Positions 52,347 to 60,392 of a stretch of 64,000 nt of DNA are shown here, piece after piece (position 1 is the stretch's first letter; each line of letters starts with the position of its first letter). The position numbers and the translations under genes were made by a program. The notes under the pieces are model-generated. The model was given only the letters and a program-made list of their open reading frames with translations. It made no database searches and was not told the origin of the DNA. The DNA comes from Chitinophagaceae bacterium UBA1931 (GTDB taxonomy: Bacteria > Bacteroidota > Bacteroidia > Chitinophagales > Chitinophagaceae). The stretch spans positions 669,832 to 733,831 of the forward strand of contig DDFJ01000004.1 in assembly GCA_002337125.1 (NCBI GenBank). The letters are read 5' to 3'.

Positions 52347-52430
52347 GCCCAGGTGTTGAAATTGGTAGACAAGCCACTTTGAGGTGGTGGTGCCCGAAAG
52401 GGTGTGCAGGTTCGAATCCCGTCCTGGGCA
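52347..52430 (+). tRNA. tRNA-Leu (GAG)
   Basis: 84-nt class II tRNA: acceptor GCCCAGG / CCTGGGC, anticodon stem CCACT / GGTGG (one T-G pair) around TTGAGGT (anticodon GAG), variable arm GCCCGAAAGGGT, T-loop TTCGAAT. The T-stem GCAGG / CCCGT has an A-C mismatch and a G-T pair, which is unusual. CCA is not encoded. A terminator follows. Confidence 0.92.
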
Positions 52431-52434
52431 CGGA

Positions 52435-52467
52435 TAAAAAAAGCTTCTCAATGAGAAGCTTTTTTAT
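52435..52467 (+). terminator. Terminator after tRNA-Leu(GAG)
   Basis: AAGCTTCTC / GAGAAGCTT with a 3-nt loop, flanked by A and T runs. Confidence 0.85.
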
Positions 52468-52709
52468 TGCCCGTAACTGTTACCCTACTCACTACTTTCT
52501 ACATGATTTTAGTTTCAACAATGCGAACACGAATGACTTCTTTTACCGCATCAGGGTGCAGGTATCCCTGCCTGAAGATGGGCTATACCCGCCTTATGAG
52601 GGGCTTTATGTACGAAGGATGAACGAAGGATGGTTGCTTTATCCACGGCTTTGCTGTATCTTAAAAGCGAGTTTAACAGCTATTCTTCATTTATTAAACC
52701 TTATTATTT

Positions 52710-53003
52710 ATGGCTACAAGTGAAAACAACTTTCTTCTACACAATGTAAGGGGACAATTAGGCAAACAGATTGTGGTAAAGCATTATGGCCATAAGATTG
52801 TGATTACTGCTTACCCCGATATGAGCAGGATTAAACCGAGTGTGAAACAAAAAAAACGAAGAGCACTGTTTTCGGAAGGGGTGGTTTATGCAAAGGCCAT
52901 TATTGCTGACCCTGAACTGAACGAACTTTACAGGAAGGAAGTGAAAAAAGGAACAGTTTACAATTTTGCGATTAAAGAATTTTTGGATGCGTTTGAGGAG
53001 TGA
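52710..53003 (+). CDS. Conserved-looking small protein, unknown
   Basis: 97 aa, basic, no signal or membrane segment. Short N-terminal strands (FLLHNVRGQLGKQIVVKHYG, KIVITAYPDM) lead to SRIKPSVKQKKRRALFSEGV and a helical C-terminus with YAKAIIADPELNELYRKEVK. I recall similar small proteins of unknown function in Bacteroidota, but cannot name a domain. A heptamer array begins at the base after its stop codon. 279 bases separate it from the tRNA upstream; apart from the tRNA terminator I see nothing clear there. Confidence 0.7.
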   Translation: MATSENNFLLHNVRGQLGKQIVVKHYGHKIVITAYPDMSRIKPSVKQKKRRALFSEGVVYAKAIIADPELNELYRKEVKKGTVYNFAIKEFLDAFEE

Positions 53004-53122
53004 AGTTTATGGTTCATGGTTTATGGTTCATAGTTCATGGTTCATAGTTCATGGTTCATAGTTCATGGTTCATAGTTCATGGTTCATAGTTCATAGTTCA
53101 TGGTTTATAGTTTATGGTTTAT
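53004..53122 (+). repeat. Heptamer array, 17 units of RGTTCAT/RGTTTAT
   Basis: Seventeen uninterrupted 7-base units, mostly alternating GGTTCAT and AGTTCAT with a few GGTTTAT or AGTTTAT at the ends. It starts immediately after the TGA of the 97-aa gene. It is not CRISPR: there are no spacers. Confidence 0.9.
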
Positions 53123-53172
53123 GGTTGGCGTGATGTGGTGAGGGGTTGGAGATTTCTCAGGACACTCATTCT

Positions 53173-54207
53173 TTAACCGGATAAATCAAGAAGATGCTGC
53201 ACTGCGGTGTATGCAGCATGATGGAGCTGTGTTACTTTTTTTGTCAATGAATCCAGATCAGTTTCTGTTATTGTGTAATTGTTGCTGTACCTGCTGCTGA
53301 GGTAGGCATCATCGAGTAATTGCAGTAAGCGTTTGTCTTCCCCTGTTACCATTGGAAAAACTTCATCTACAACTGTTGTACAGCGGCGGCAGCATTTTTT
53401 TAAGGAAGTGATTGCATGTGTTTTTTTATCGAGACCAGTTATTGAAGTAAGGATTGCCCTGCAACAGAGTTCGGTTGCCTGCTGGAGAAAAAATGCTGTG
53501 AGCAGATCAGCATTGTGCTGCTGTTGCTGTTGTGCATGTTTTAAAAAAGCGACTGCTTTTGCAAAGCCCTGCTGAAACTGTAACCATGCATTTTGCCTGG
53601 CCATGTTGAGTTTTTCTTTATTTATTTCAGGCCAGTCGTTTTTATTGCTCCAGTACAGGAGGTTAAAGGGATTGCATACAAGGTTGTAAAAAACAGAGCC
53701 TTCTGTTATTGCTGTTTTTACCTGGTTTGCATGATGCAGTGAAAAATGCAGGTTGGTACCCAGCATGCAACCGGCTTCAATCAATGTTTCAGCAGTGGTG
53801 AATTGTTTGGGTGGTAACCATTCCGGAATAACAATGAGCAGATCGGTGGTCAGTTCGGCCCCCTCCTGCAGTGGCTGATGCAGGATGCGGTAAATGCGTT
53901 CGGGGCGGATGGTTTGCACAATAAAGGAGGTAATGCCTTTGAGTATTTCATCTTCCTGCAGAAAGGCAGGACTGTTTTCTTCATTTAACAATTCAAGGTT
54001 ATCGTTGTGCTGTGGCTTTGTTATTTCACCATCGGCAGCGGCATCAAGAAAATTAAAGAGGTAGTACAGTTGGGGAATGAGTTCTTCGAAATAACCGGGC
54101 ATTCCTATTTTGAGTTCGGTTTCCATGAAATCGAACACAAGACTGCGGAGGTTGCGGCTTAACAAGCGGGGATTACCATATTCGATGAGAGAGTTAAGTG
54201 TTTCCAT
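53173..54207 (-). CDS. HEPN-domain protein with nucleotidyltransferase-like N-terminal part
   Basis: 344 aa from the ATG at 54207 (METLNSLIEYG); 12 more codons are open upstream. The C-terminal third (FLLQQATELCCRAILTSI-like helix, KKTHAITSLKKCC, LDDAYLSSRYSNNY) matches the HEPN fold. The middle (TTDLLIVIPEWLPP, TAITEGSVFYNLV) resembles the degenerate nucleotidyltransferase that often pairs with HEPN, but the GSxDxD metal motif is not present. Such proteins occur in toxin-antitoxin and RNA-targeting defence systems; here a defence role is inference from family and from the CRISPR neighbourhood. Confidence 0.72.
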   Translation of the reverse strand: METLNSLIEYGNPRLLSRNLRSLVFDFMETELKIGMPGYFEELIPQLYYLFNFLDAAADGEITKPQHNDNLELLNEENSPAFLQEDEILKGITSFIVQTIRPERIYRILHQPLQEGAELTTDLLIVIPEWLPPKQFTTAETLIEAGCMLGTNLHFSLHHANQVKTAITEGSVFYNLVCNPFNLLYWSNKNDWPEINKEKLNMARQNAWLQFQQGFAKAVAFLKHAQQQQQHNADLLTAFFLQQATELCCRAILTSITGLDKKTHAITSLKKCCRRCTTVVDEVFPMVTGEDKRLLQLLDDAYLSSRYSNNYTITETDLDSLTKKVTQLHHAAYTAVQHLLDLSG

Positions 54208-54362
54208 TTTTTTGTTTTTACTTTTTACCAAGCGTTGAAACAACTGTGTAAAAGTTGAAAAAGCTTTGCCGGTAACCTACCCTGCCTGTTTGTATTTTAC
54301 AACGTACCTCTTGTATTTCACGGGCAGAACAGGGTCGGCGGACAGGGAATTATTTTTCATTA

Positions 54363-54438
54363 ACAATGTAATCAGATTGTTTTTTATATTTACAATGTAA
54401 ACTGATTGTATTACAGCTTTACAATGTATATTTATTGA
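54363..54438 (+). promoter_or_regulatory. Three tandem palindromic operators upstream of the SatD gene
   Basis: ACAAT-N8-ATTGT occurs at 54363-54380 and 54392-54409, and a third version (ACAAT-N8-ATTGA) at 54421-54438. The starts are exactly 29 bases apart. The third overlaps the A/T-rich stretch where the promoter of the gene at 54467 should lie. Binding by a regulator is inference; the C-terminal helix-turn-helix of the SatD-like protein is a candidate. Confidence 0.6.
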
Positions 54439-54466
54439 TTCACAACTACTACATCATTCAATATTT

Positions 54467-55111
54467 ATGGCTGCTGAAACCGGTAAAAATTACTACCTGC
54501 TGCTTTTGGATATCCGGGATTCGTCGGTGCTTCCGGCAAAAGAGCTGACGCTGACCATACAGAAACTGGAAGAGCGTCTGCGGGAACTGAACCGCCGATA
54601 CCGTAAACAACTTGCCCTTAAATTAAGCATTAACTACGGGGATGAGATTGCGGCCCTGCTGGAAACTGCCCAGCCTGTTTTACCGATTGTTCAGGAAATC
54701 AGAAACACCCTGTACCCACTGACCAGCCTGCGTTTTGCCGTAGTGTATGGAAAGATTGCCGTTGCGGGGAATGATATACGCAAGGCAGGCGGACCTGTTT
54801 TTAAACAGGCTGATGAACGCATCAATGAATTAAAGAAGAAGAATGTTTTTTCGTACTGGCAAACAGGACATGATGCACAGGACCAGGCATTAACTGCACT
54901 TTGTAATGTGAGTAATGTATTATTAGAAGAAATGAGCGGATACCAACGGGAGGTTTTTGCTTTACTGGAGCAGGGGTATAACCAGCGTGAGATTGCAGAG
55001 GAACTGGGGAAATACCAGCAATCGGTGTGGGATGCCCTGCACCGGAGCAAGGCGCTTTATGTACAGGAGTGTGAAAAAGGGATTGGCAGCCTGCTTGCAC
55101 TGCTGAAGTAA
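54467..55111 (+). CDS. SatD-family protein with C-terminal helix-turn-helix
   Basis: 214 aa. N-terminal cyclase-like fold: YYLLLLDIRDSSVLPAKELT, LSINYGDEIAALLE, LRFAVVYGKIAVAGNDIRKAGGPVFKQADERI, the pattern of SatD (named for SatD of streptococcal acid-tolerance operons). The C-terminal about 55 residues (GYQREVFALLEQGYNQREIAEELGKYQQSVWDALHRSK) form a sigma-region-4-like helix-turn-helix. Bacteroidota SatD genes usually stand beside a small membrane-protein gene, as here (21 bases). It may regulate its own promoter through the three palindromes upstream. Biochemical function unknown. Confidence 0.8.
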   Translation: MAAETGKNYYLLLLDIRDSSVLPAKELTLTIQKLEERLRELNRRYRKQLALKLSINYGDEIAALLETAQPVLPIVQEIRNTLYPLTSLRFAVVYGKIAVAGNDIRKAGGPVFKQADERINELKKKNVFSYWQTGHDAQDQALTALCNVSNVLLEEMSGYQREVFALLEQGYNQREIAEELGKYQQSVWDALHRSKALYVQECEKGIGSLLALLK

Positions 55112-55132
55112 TTTTATCATATTTACAGGAAA

Positions 55133-55525
55133 ATGAGGGGTATGCATGATTTCTGGATAAGCTTATTGATACAGGTTTCTTTTTTTGCGGGATCGTTTAT
55201 ATTATCCACTGTATTGCTGCGGCTGTTTATTATACGCCCACAACGCAAGGAAAAAGAGAAGCAGGCAGAAAAAACCGGAGAGGATAAAAGAAAAGGATTA
55301 TTGCGTGATACCGGTTTCTGGATTGGTTTTTTTGAGCATATTATTATTTTCATTTTTGTTGCCAATAAAGAGTTTTCGGCACTGGCGATTATTTTTGGTG
55401 CGAAAGAATTTGTGCGCAAAGAAGACATTGTAAAAAACCCGGCTTATTATCTTTTGGGGACGTTACTTAATTTTGGCATAGCTTTGATAGCGGTAGAACT
55501 GTATCTGAAATTATACCCGTGCTGA
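55133..55525 (+). CDS. Small integral membrane protein paired with SatD
   Basis: 130 aa with three hydrophobic segments (about residues 8-30, 63-78, 103-125) and a charged cytoplasmic loop with RPQRKEKEKQAEKTGEDKRK. A conserved-looking amphipathic part lies between the second and third helix (EFSALAIIFGAKEFVRKEDI). It follows the SatD-like gene by 21 bases and probably shares its transcript. It could be a counterpart of the DUF3307-type membrane proteins seen beside SatD, but I cannot confirm that. Confidence 0.7.
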   Translation: MRGMHDFWISLLIQVSFFAGSFILSTVLLRLFIIRPQRKEKEKQAEKTGEDKRKGLLRDTGFWIGFFEHIIIFIFVANKEFSALAIIFGAKEFVRKEDIVKNPAYYLLGTLLNFGIALIAVELYLKLYPC

Positions 55526-55563
55526 TTGCTGGAAATAAACCTCCTTAAATTCATATAACATCT

Positions 55564-55947
55564 ATGACAGAAAAAACCATTCATGAAGGAAGAAATGTAA
55601 AACGCATCCGTGAGATATTAGGTATTAAGCAGGATGCATTGGCAATGGACTTAGGATTGAGCCAGCAGGCTGTTTCTGCACTGGAGCAGAAAGAGAAAAT
55701 TGATGAGAAAATTTTAGTTGATGTGGCGAAGGTGTTGAATGTCCCAGTAGACGCAATAAAAAACTTTAATGAAGAAGCTGCACTTAATATTATCAATAAT
55801 ACATTTAATGATAATGCAGTGCTGAATGGAATTCTATATAACCCAACTTTTAACCCTATTGATAAAGTTGTAGAACTTTATGAAAGAATGATTAAGGAAA
55901 GGGATGAAAAAATTGCAATGCTTGAAAAAGCTTTAGAAAAGAAATAA
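55564..55947 (+). CDS. XRE-family transcriptional regulator
   Basis: 127 aa. Helix-turn-helix domain at about residues 9-63 (VKRIREILGIKQDALAMDLG, LSQQAVSALEQKEKIDE), then an Asn-rich linker (NIINNTFNDNAVLNG) and a C-terminal coiled coil (ELYERMIKERDEKIAMLEKA). This size and layout are typical of Bacteroidota XRE proteins, commonly single genes in accessory regions. It ends 18 bases before a strong terminator and lies directly upstream of the CRISPR-Cas locus; a regulatory link to cas9 is possible but not shown. Confidence 0.88.
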   Translation: MTEKTIHEGRNVKRIREILGIKQDALAMDLGLSQQAVSALEQKEKIDEKILVDVAKVLNVPVDAIKNFNEEAALNIINNTFNDNAVLNGILYNPTFNPIDKVVELYERMIKERDEKIAMLEKALEKK

Positions 55948-55965
55948 GAATCAGGGGAAATAAAT

Positions 55966-55999
55966 AAAAAAGCCTTTGCGGATGCAAAGGCTTTTTTAT
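55966..55999. terminator. Terminator of the XRE gene
   Basis: AAAAAAGCCTTTGC / GCAAAGGCTTTTTT with a 4-nt loop; symmetric A/T runs make it bidirectional. Confidence 0.88.
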
Positions 56000-56130
56000 T
56001 TGCAAATAATTATTATCTTAACAGTGCCTGATTCATAGCGAAGCTAACACTATGAATTGACCGAACTACACTGTGCAGACACGATGCTGCTGGCTGCGAG
56101 GAATCAGGAAAGGGAAATATAGTAAGGGAA

Positions 56131-56205
56131 ATAAAAAAAGCCCCACGGAGTACGCAGAGCTTAAGAATAATCTTCGGCTTATAGCCTTATTGTGATAAGC
56201 TTTCG
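56131..56205 (-). ncRNA. tracrRNA candidate
   Basis: Minus strand. The anti-repeat GAAAGCTTATCACAAT is complementary to the CRISPR repeat in crRNA sense (ATTTGCTTTC region and TTGTGAT), with an internal AA/TT mismatch like the bulge of other tracr:crRNA duplexes. Downstream follow a nexus hairpin (GGCT-ATA-AGCC), a weak AAGA/TCTT hairpin, and a terminator whose 8-bp stem GCTCTGCG / CGTGGGGC (with G-T pairs) is followed by TTTTTTT. The -7 box TATATTTG and a TTTG 18 bases above it give a start near 56205. Similarity to the repeat continues upstream of that box, so the transcript may begin further up. Length of about 75 nt is inferred. Confidence 0.75.
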
Positions 56206-56209
56206 GAAA

Positions 56210-56239
56210 CAAATATAGTATTGAAACGTCAAAAACAAA
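56210..56239 (-). promoter_or_regulatory. tracrRNA promoter, overlapping the cas9 upstream region
   Basis: On the minus strand TTTG (56239-56236), 18 bases, TATATTTG (56217-56210): a close fit to TTTG-N19-TAnnTTTG. On the plus strand the same segment contains TAGTATTG (56216-56223), a possible -7 box for cas9, so the divergent promoters overlap. Confidence 0.6.
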
Positions 56240-56243
56240 AAAA

Positions 56244-59200
56244 ATGGAAAAAATTTTAGGGCTTGATTTAGGTACTAACAGTATCGGTTGGGCAATAAGA
56301 GAAGTTGATACAGAATTGGAAAACCAGATTGTAGATAAAGGCGTATTAACATTTGACAAAGGAGTTGGAGAAGGTAAAGCAGGAGAGTTTCCATTGGTGC
56401 AAAGAAGGACCGAGAGCAGGCACAAGCGAAGGAATTATCAGGCAGAAAAATACAGGAAATGGAATTTATTACAATGCCTTATCACAAATAACCTTTGCCC
56501 TTTAACTATAGAGGAATTGAATGAATGGAAACATTACAAAAAAGGTAAAGGAAGAAAATATCCTCAATCCAAAAAATTTATTGACTGGCTCAGATTTGAT
56601 TTTAATGGAGATGGTAAACCTGATTTTGAAGAAACAGGATTTACTAAGAATGAAAGCTATTATGTTTTTAGAGCAATTGCTATAAGTGAAAAAGAAGCAC
56701 ATAAAGAAATCTTTCAAAAAAATCCGCAGATTTTAGGTAGAATATTTTATCAATTAGTGCAGCGCAGAGGATTTAAAGGCAGAGACGAAGAAGAAGCTCA
56801 AACAATGCTTAAAGGAAGCAAGGACGGATCTATAAAAGGGAGGAATGATATAGCTTCATATTTAGAACAACACAAAACATTAGGTGCTGCACTATATCAT
56901 CTTCAAAAAGAAAAAAAAGAAAGAATAAGAAAGCGTTATAACCTACGAAGTGATTATGAAAACGAATTAAAACAAATATGCCGGACTCAAAATATTGCAG
57001 ATCATATTTATAAGCAACTATGGAAAGCTATTGTATGGCAAAGGCCTTTAAGAAGCCAAAAAGGATTAGTCGGCATTTGTACTTTTGAAAAGAATAAAAA
57101 CAGATGTCCGATAAGTCATCCGCTTTATGAAGAATACCGCACTTGGGCTTTTATTAATAATCTTAAAATTTCTGTTCCTGAAGGCATTAAAAAGGAAACC
57201 TATTTACAAGATAAAATCTACCCGTTGTTTTACAATGCAAGTTCAGATTTTAAACTCAGCAGCATTTATAAACAACTGAAAAAAGACGGTGCTTCCTCAG
57301 ATGCAAATTTCAAAGATGATACAAAAGTAATTTCAGCAAGGCTGCTAAATTTGTTTGAAAAACTGCTTGGAAATAATTGGAAGAAAGAATTTGGCTGGAA
57401 TGAATCATTAAACAATCAATCGAAAAAATGCTCTTACTCCGTTGAAGATATATGGCATGTTCTTTTCACTTTTGACAGCATAGAAAAACTAAATGAATTT
57501 GCCCATGTAAAATTAAATCTGAATGAGGCAGACGCTGAAAAATTCTCAAAAATCAAATTGCAACAAGGCTATGCTACCTTAAGTCTATCTGCCATAAAAA
57601 AAATATTACCCTGGTTACGCAAAGGGTTTGTTTACAGTGAAGCTGTTTATTTGGCCAATTTGCCAAAAGTATTCGGAGCGAAAGATATTAGTACAGAGTT
57701 AATAGAAAGTTTTGAAGAACTGTATAGCAAACTGAGAGGTGAACATGAGAATGAAAAAATACTGAATAGCTGTGTCAACGATTTAATCAGGCAGGAACTA
57801 AACAGCGATAACAGATACAGGATTGAAATGGACAGAGATTTAGATGCTGAAGAATTAAAAACAGTGGAAGATAAATTGATACAGGTATTTGGCATTAAAA
57901 CATGGGAAGAAAAACAAGAAGTGGGAAAGCATTTTGCTAAAAACTACGTAGCACATTATTATAAAGAATTTTTACAGAAGCCCTTCTATGGTAAAAAAGA
58001 TGAATTATTCCTCTCAGTGCCAAACCTTCACCAAAGATTAATAAAACATCTGGCAGACACTTATCAGTTAACAGATAAGCAACTCAGTAATCTATGGCAT
58101 CCCTCCGAGCAAGAAATATACCCTAATGCCAAAGAAAAACAATTAGAAAATGGTGGGAGTATTAAAGTTTTGGGCGAACCGCAACCGATAAGCCGAGGTT
58201 TTAAAAATCCGATGGCACTCAAAACAATGCATAAATTGAAAAGGTTGGTTAATTATTTACTGGAATCAAATAAAATTGATGATGAAACCAGGGTTGTTGT
58301 AGAAATTGCCCGTGAATTAAATGATGCCAACAAAAGAAAAGCAATAGAAAAATGGCAACGGGCTAGAGAAAAAGAAAATGAAGGTTTTAAAGAAATTATT
58401 GATGAAATAAATAAAGAATGCGATACAAACTATAATAGAGAAGACAAAACGCTTATTGATAAAATAAGGCTTTGGAAGGAGCAAAATATGTATTGTCTTT
58501 ATACCGGAAAAATGATACCGCAATCCGATCTGTTTAATGGCATTAAGTATGACAATGAACATACCATACCAGCGAGTATGAGTTTTGACAATGAACTGAA
58601 AAACCTAACTATAGCAGACACTCACTACAACCGGGAAATAAAAAAGAAAAACATACCATACGATTGTCCTAATTATTGGGAAGATGTAACTATTGATGGC
58701 ATAGTTTACAAACCAATTATACAAAACCTTGAAATGGTATTTGGAAAACGATCTGTTACGATTAAAAAAATAAGAGGTAAAGAAAAAGAATTTGTAACCT
58801 TTGAAAGGATTGAACATTTATCTGATTTATATGAGGAATGGAAAAAGAAATCGTCTGACACAAAGGAAATAAAAGATGCGATAATACAAAAGCGACACCT
58901 GATAAAAATGGAACTAGATTACTGGCGTAAAAAGCTATACACTTTTACGACAAAAGAATATAAAGCAGGATGGCGCAACAGTCAGCTAAGAGATACACAG
59001 ATTATTACAAAGTATGCACTGCCATACCTTAAAACAGTTTTCAAAAAAACGGAAGTACAAAAAGGCAGTGTTACGGCTGATTTCAGGAAAATTTATAAGA
59101 TTATAGATAAATCGGAAAAAAAAGACAGGAGTACTCATTCCCATCATGCAATAGATGCTGCTGTACTAACATTGATACCACCAGCCGCAATAAGAGATAA

Positions 59201-60350
59201 AATTCTACTTGCCTATAATGAAGAAATTGATAATAAAACTGGGTTTATTTATCATGAAAGGCCCAGAAATTGGAAAAATTTTACAGCATCACATCTGCTT
59301 TCAATTGCAGATGATGTATTAATTAATTTTCAGCCACAACACCGAACATTAACTCCTACTTATAAAAACGTTAGAAAACGTGGAAAACAACAATTCGTAA
59401 AATTTAAAGATTCAAATGGCAAATGGCACTTTAAAACAGATGAGCAAAATAAAAAAATACCACTCATTGCAAAAGGAGATTCTATAAGAGGCCAATTGCA
59501 TAAAGAGAGTTTTTTTGGTGCGATTAAGAAAAATGGCGAAATGCTTTTGGTAGAGCGTTACCCTATTGCTGCTTTTACAAGTATCAACGACTGCAAAAAT
59601 ATTGTAGATGATGCAGTGAGAAAAATAGTGCAGGATGAATTGGAAAAAAGGGTAAACAGCGGGCTAAGTTTTGATAGAGCAAAACTCGACCCAATTCCCT
59701 TCCCAACTGAAAATGCTTTGATTAAAAAAGTTAGATGCAAAGTAGCCGCAGGACGTGGTTATTTATCTCCAGAAAAAGCACTGCCAGTTCATAGGCACAC
59801 TTATTTATCAAAACACGAGTATAAGCAAACAACTTATGCGCAAAATGATGAGAATACACTTTGCCTGTATTATGAATTAGAAACTGATAAAAGGATTGAA
59901 AGAGCATTTAGAATAGTTGGTTTGTTTGAATTAGCTCAATTGAATCGTAGGAATTATAGTTCAATAAAACATGACTTTGCTTACAATAAAATCAACACAG
60001 GAAAAGGTAAGAATAAAATACAATTACCACTTGCATGTATTGTAAAAAATGGCATGAAAGTTATTGGCTACAAGGAAAATTCAGAAGAAATTAAAGATTT
60101 ATCAAAAACAGAAATCAATAAGCGATTATTCAGAGTCTATAAATTTAATGATGTGGCATCAACTAAATATATTTATTTACAGCATCACAATGAAGCTAGG
60201 CCAGACAAGGAATTGGGAGATGGTGACACGATCCTTCAAGTAGAAAAATATCAACCCCGTTTAAAATTAACGGCGGAGAGATTTTCTTTTTTGATTGAAG
60301 GGAAACATTTTGAAATTAAGCCAGATGGTACAATTAGTTTGAAATACTAA
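56244..60350 (+). CDS. cas9: CRISPR-associated endonuclease Cas9, type II-C
   Basis: 1368 aa. RNA-guided DNA endonuclease using a crRNA:tracrRNA duplex. RuvC-I LGLDLGTNSIGWA has Asp8. The Arg-rich bridge helix follows (RRTESRHKRRNYQAEKYRKW, about 55-75), and a long recognition lobe fills about 80-650. RuvC-II VVVEIARELN has Glu687. The HNH domain (YCLYTGKMIPQ, DNEHTIPAS) has His773 with Asn796. RuvC-III HSHHAIDAAVL has His967/968 and Asp971. A PAM-interacting C-terminal domain ends LKPDGTISLKY-like. All catalytic residues are intact. No csn2 or cas4 accompanies it, hence II-C. The gene is visibly more A/T-rich than cas1 and cas2. It starts 38 bases from the presumed tracrRNA start, divergently. 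Confidence 0.98.
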   Translation: MEKILGLDLGTNSIGWAIREVDTELENQIVDKGVLTFDKGVGEGKAGEFPLVQRRTESRHKRRNYQAEKYRKWNLLQCLITNNLCPLTIEELNEWKHYKKGKGRKYPQSKKFIDWLRFDFNGDGKPDFEETGFTKNESYYVFRAIAISEKEAHKEIFQKNPQILGRIFYQLVQRRGFKGRDEEEAQTMLKGSKDGSIKGRNDIASYLEQHKTLGAALYHLQKEKKERIRKRYNLRSDYENELKQICRTQNIADHIYKQLWKAIVWQRPLRSQKGLVGICTFEKNKNRCPISHPLYEEYRTWAFINNLKISVPEGIKKETYLQDKIYPLFYNASSDFKLSSIYKQLKKDGASSDANFKDDTKVISARLLNLFEKLLGNNWKKEFGWNESLNNQSKKCSYSVEDIWHVLFTFDSIEKLNEFAHVKLNLNEADAEKFSKIKLQQGYATLSLSAIKKILPWLRKGFVYSEAVYLANLPKVFGAKDISTELIESFEELYSKLRGEHENEKILNSCVNDLIRQELNSDNRYRIEMDRDLDAEELKTVEDKLIQVFGIKTWEEKQEVGKHFAKNYVAHYYKEFLQKPFYGKKDELFLSVPNLHQRLIKHLADTYQLTDKQLSNLWHPSEQEIYPNAKEKQLENGGSIKVLGEPQPISRGFKNPMALKTMHKLKRLVNYLLESNKIDDETRVVVEIARELNDANKRKAIEKWQRAREKENEGFKEIIDEINKECDTNYNREDKTLIDKIRLWKEQNMYCLYTGKMIPQSDLFNGIKYDNEHTIPASMSFDNELKNLTIADTHYNREIKKKNIPYDCPNYWEDVTIDGIVYKPIIQNLEMVFGKRSVTIKKIRGKEKEFVTFERIEHLSDLYEEWKKKSSDTKEIKDAIIQKRHLIKMELDYWRKKLYTFTTKEYKAGWRNSQLRDTQIITKYALPYLKTVFKKTEVQKGSVTADFRKIYKIIDKSEKKDRSTHSHHAIDAAVLTLIPPAAIRDKILLAYNEEIDNKTGFIYHERPRNWKNFTASHLLSIADDVLINFQPQHRTLTPTYKNVRKRGKQQFVKFKDSNGKWHFKTDEQNKKIPLIAKGDSIRGQLHKESFFGAIKKNGEMLLVERYPIAAFTSINDCKNIVDDAVRKIVQDELEKRVNSGLSFDRAKLDPIPFPTENALIKKVRCKVAAGRGYLSPEKALPVHRHTYLSKHEYKQTTYAQNDENTLCLYYELETDKRIERAFRIVGLFELAQLNRRNYSSIKHDFAYNKINTGKGKNKIQLPLACIVKNGMKVIGYKENSEEIKDLSKTEINKRLFRVYKFNDVASTKYIYLQHHNEARPDKELGDGDTILQVEKYQPRLKLTAERFSFLIEGKHFEIKPDGTISLKY

Positions 60351-60392
60351 AGTACCCATTCGTCCGTTTTATTATAGCAAACACCCCGTCCT

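Noticed and set aside
52131..52451. 106-codon minus-strand frame across tRNA-Leu(GAG)
   Set aside because: Covers a tRNA, its promoter and the GIY-YIG remnant in antisense; an accidental frame.
53004..53122. Possible CRISPR array or coding repeat
   Set aside because: Contiguous 7-bp units with no spacers; a period of 7 cannot keep a reading frame.
54467..55525. Toxin-antitoxin pair
   Set aside because: The first gene matches SatD and the second is a three-helix membrane protein; neither resembles known toxins.
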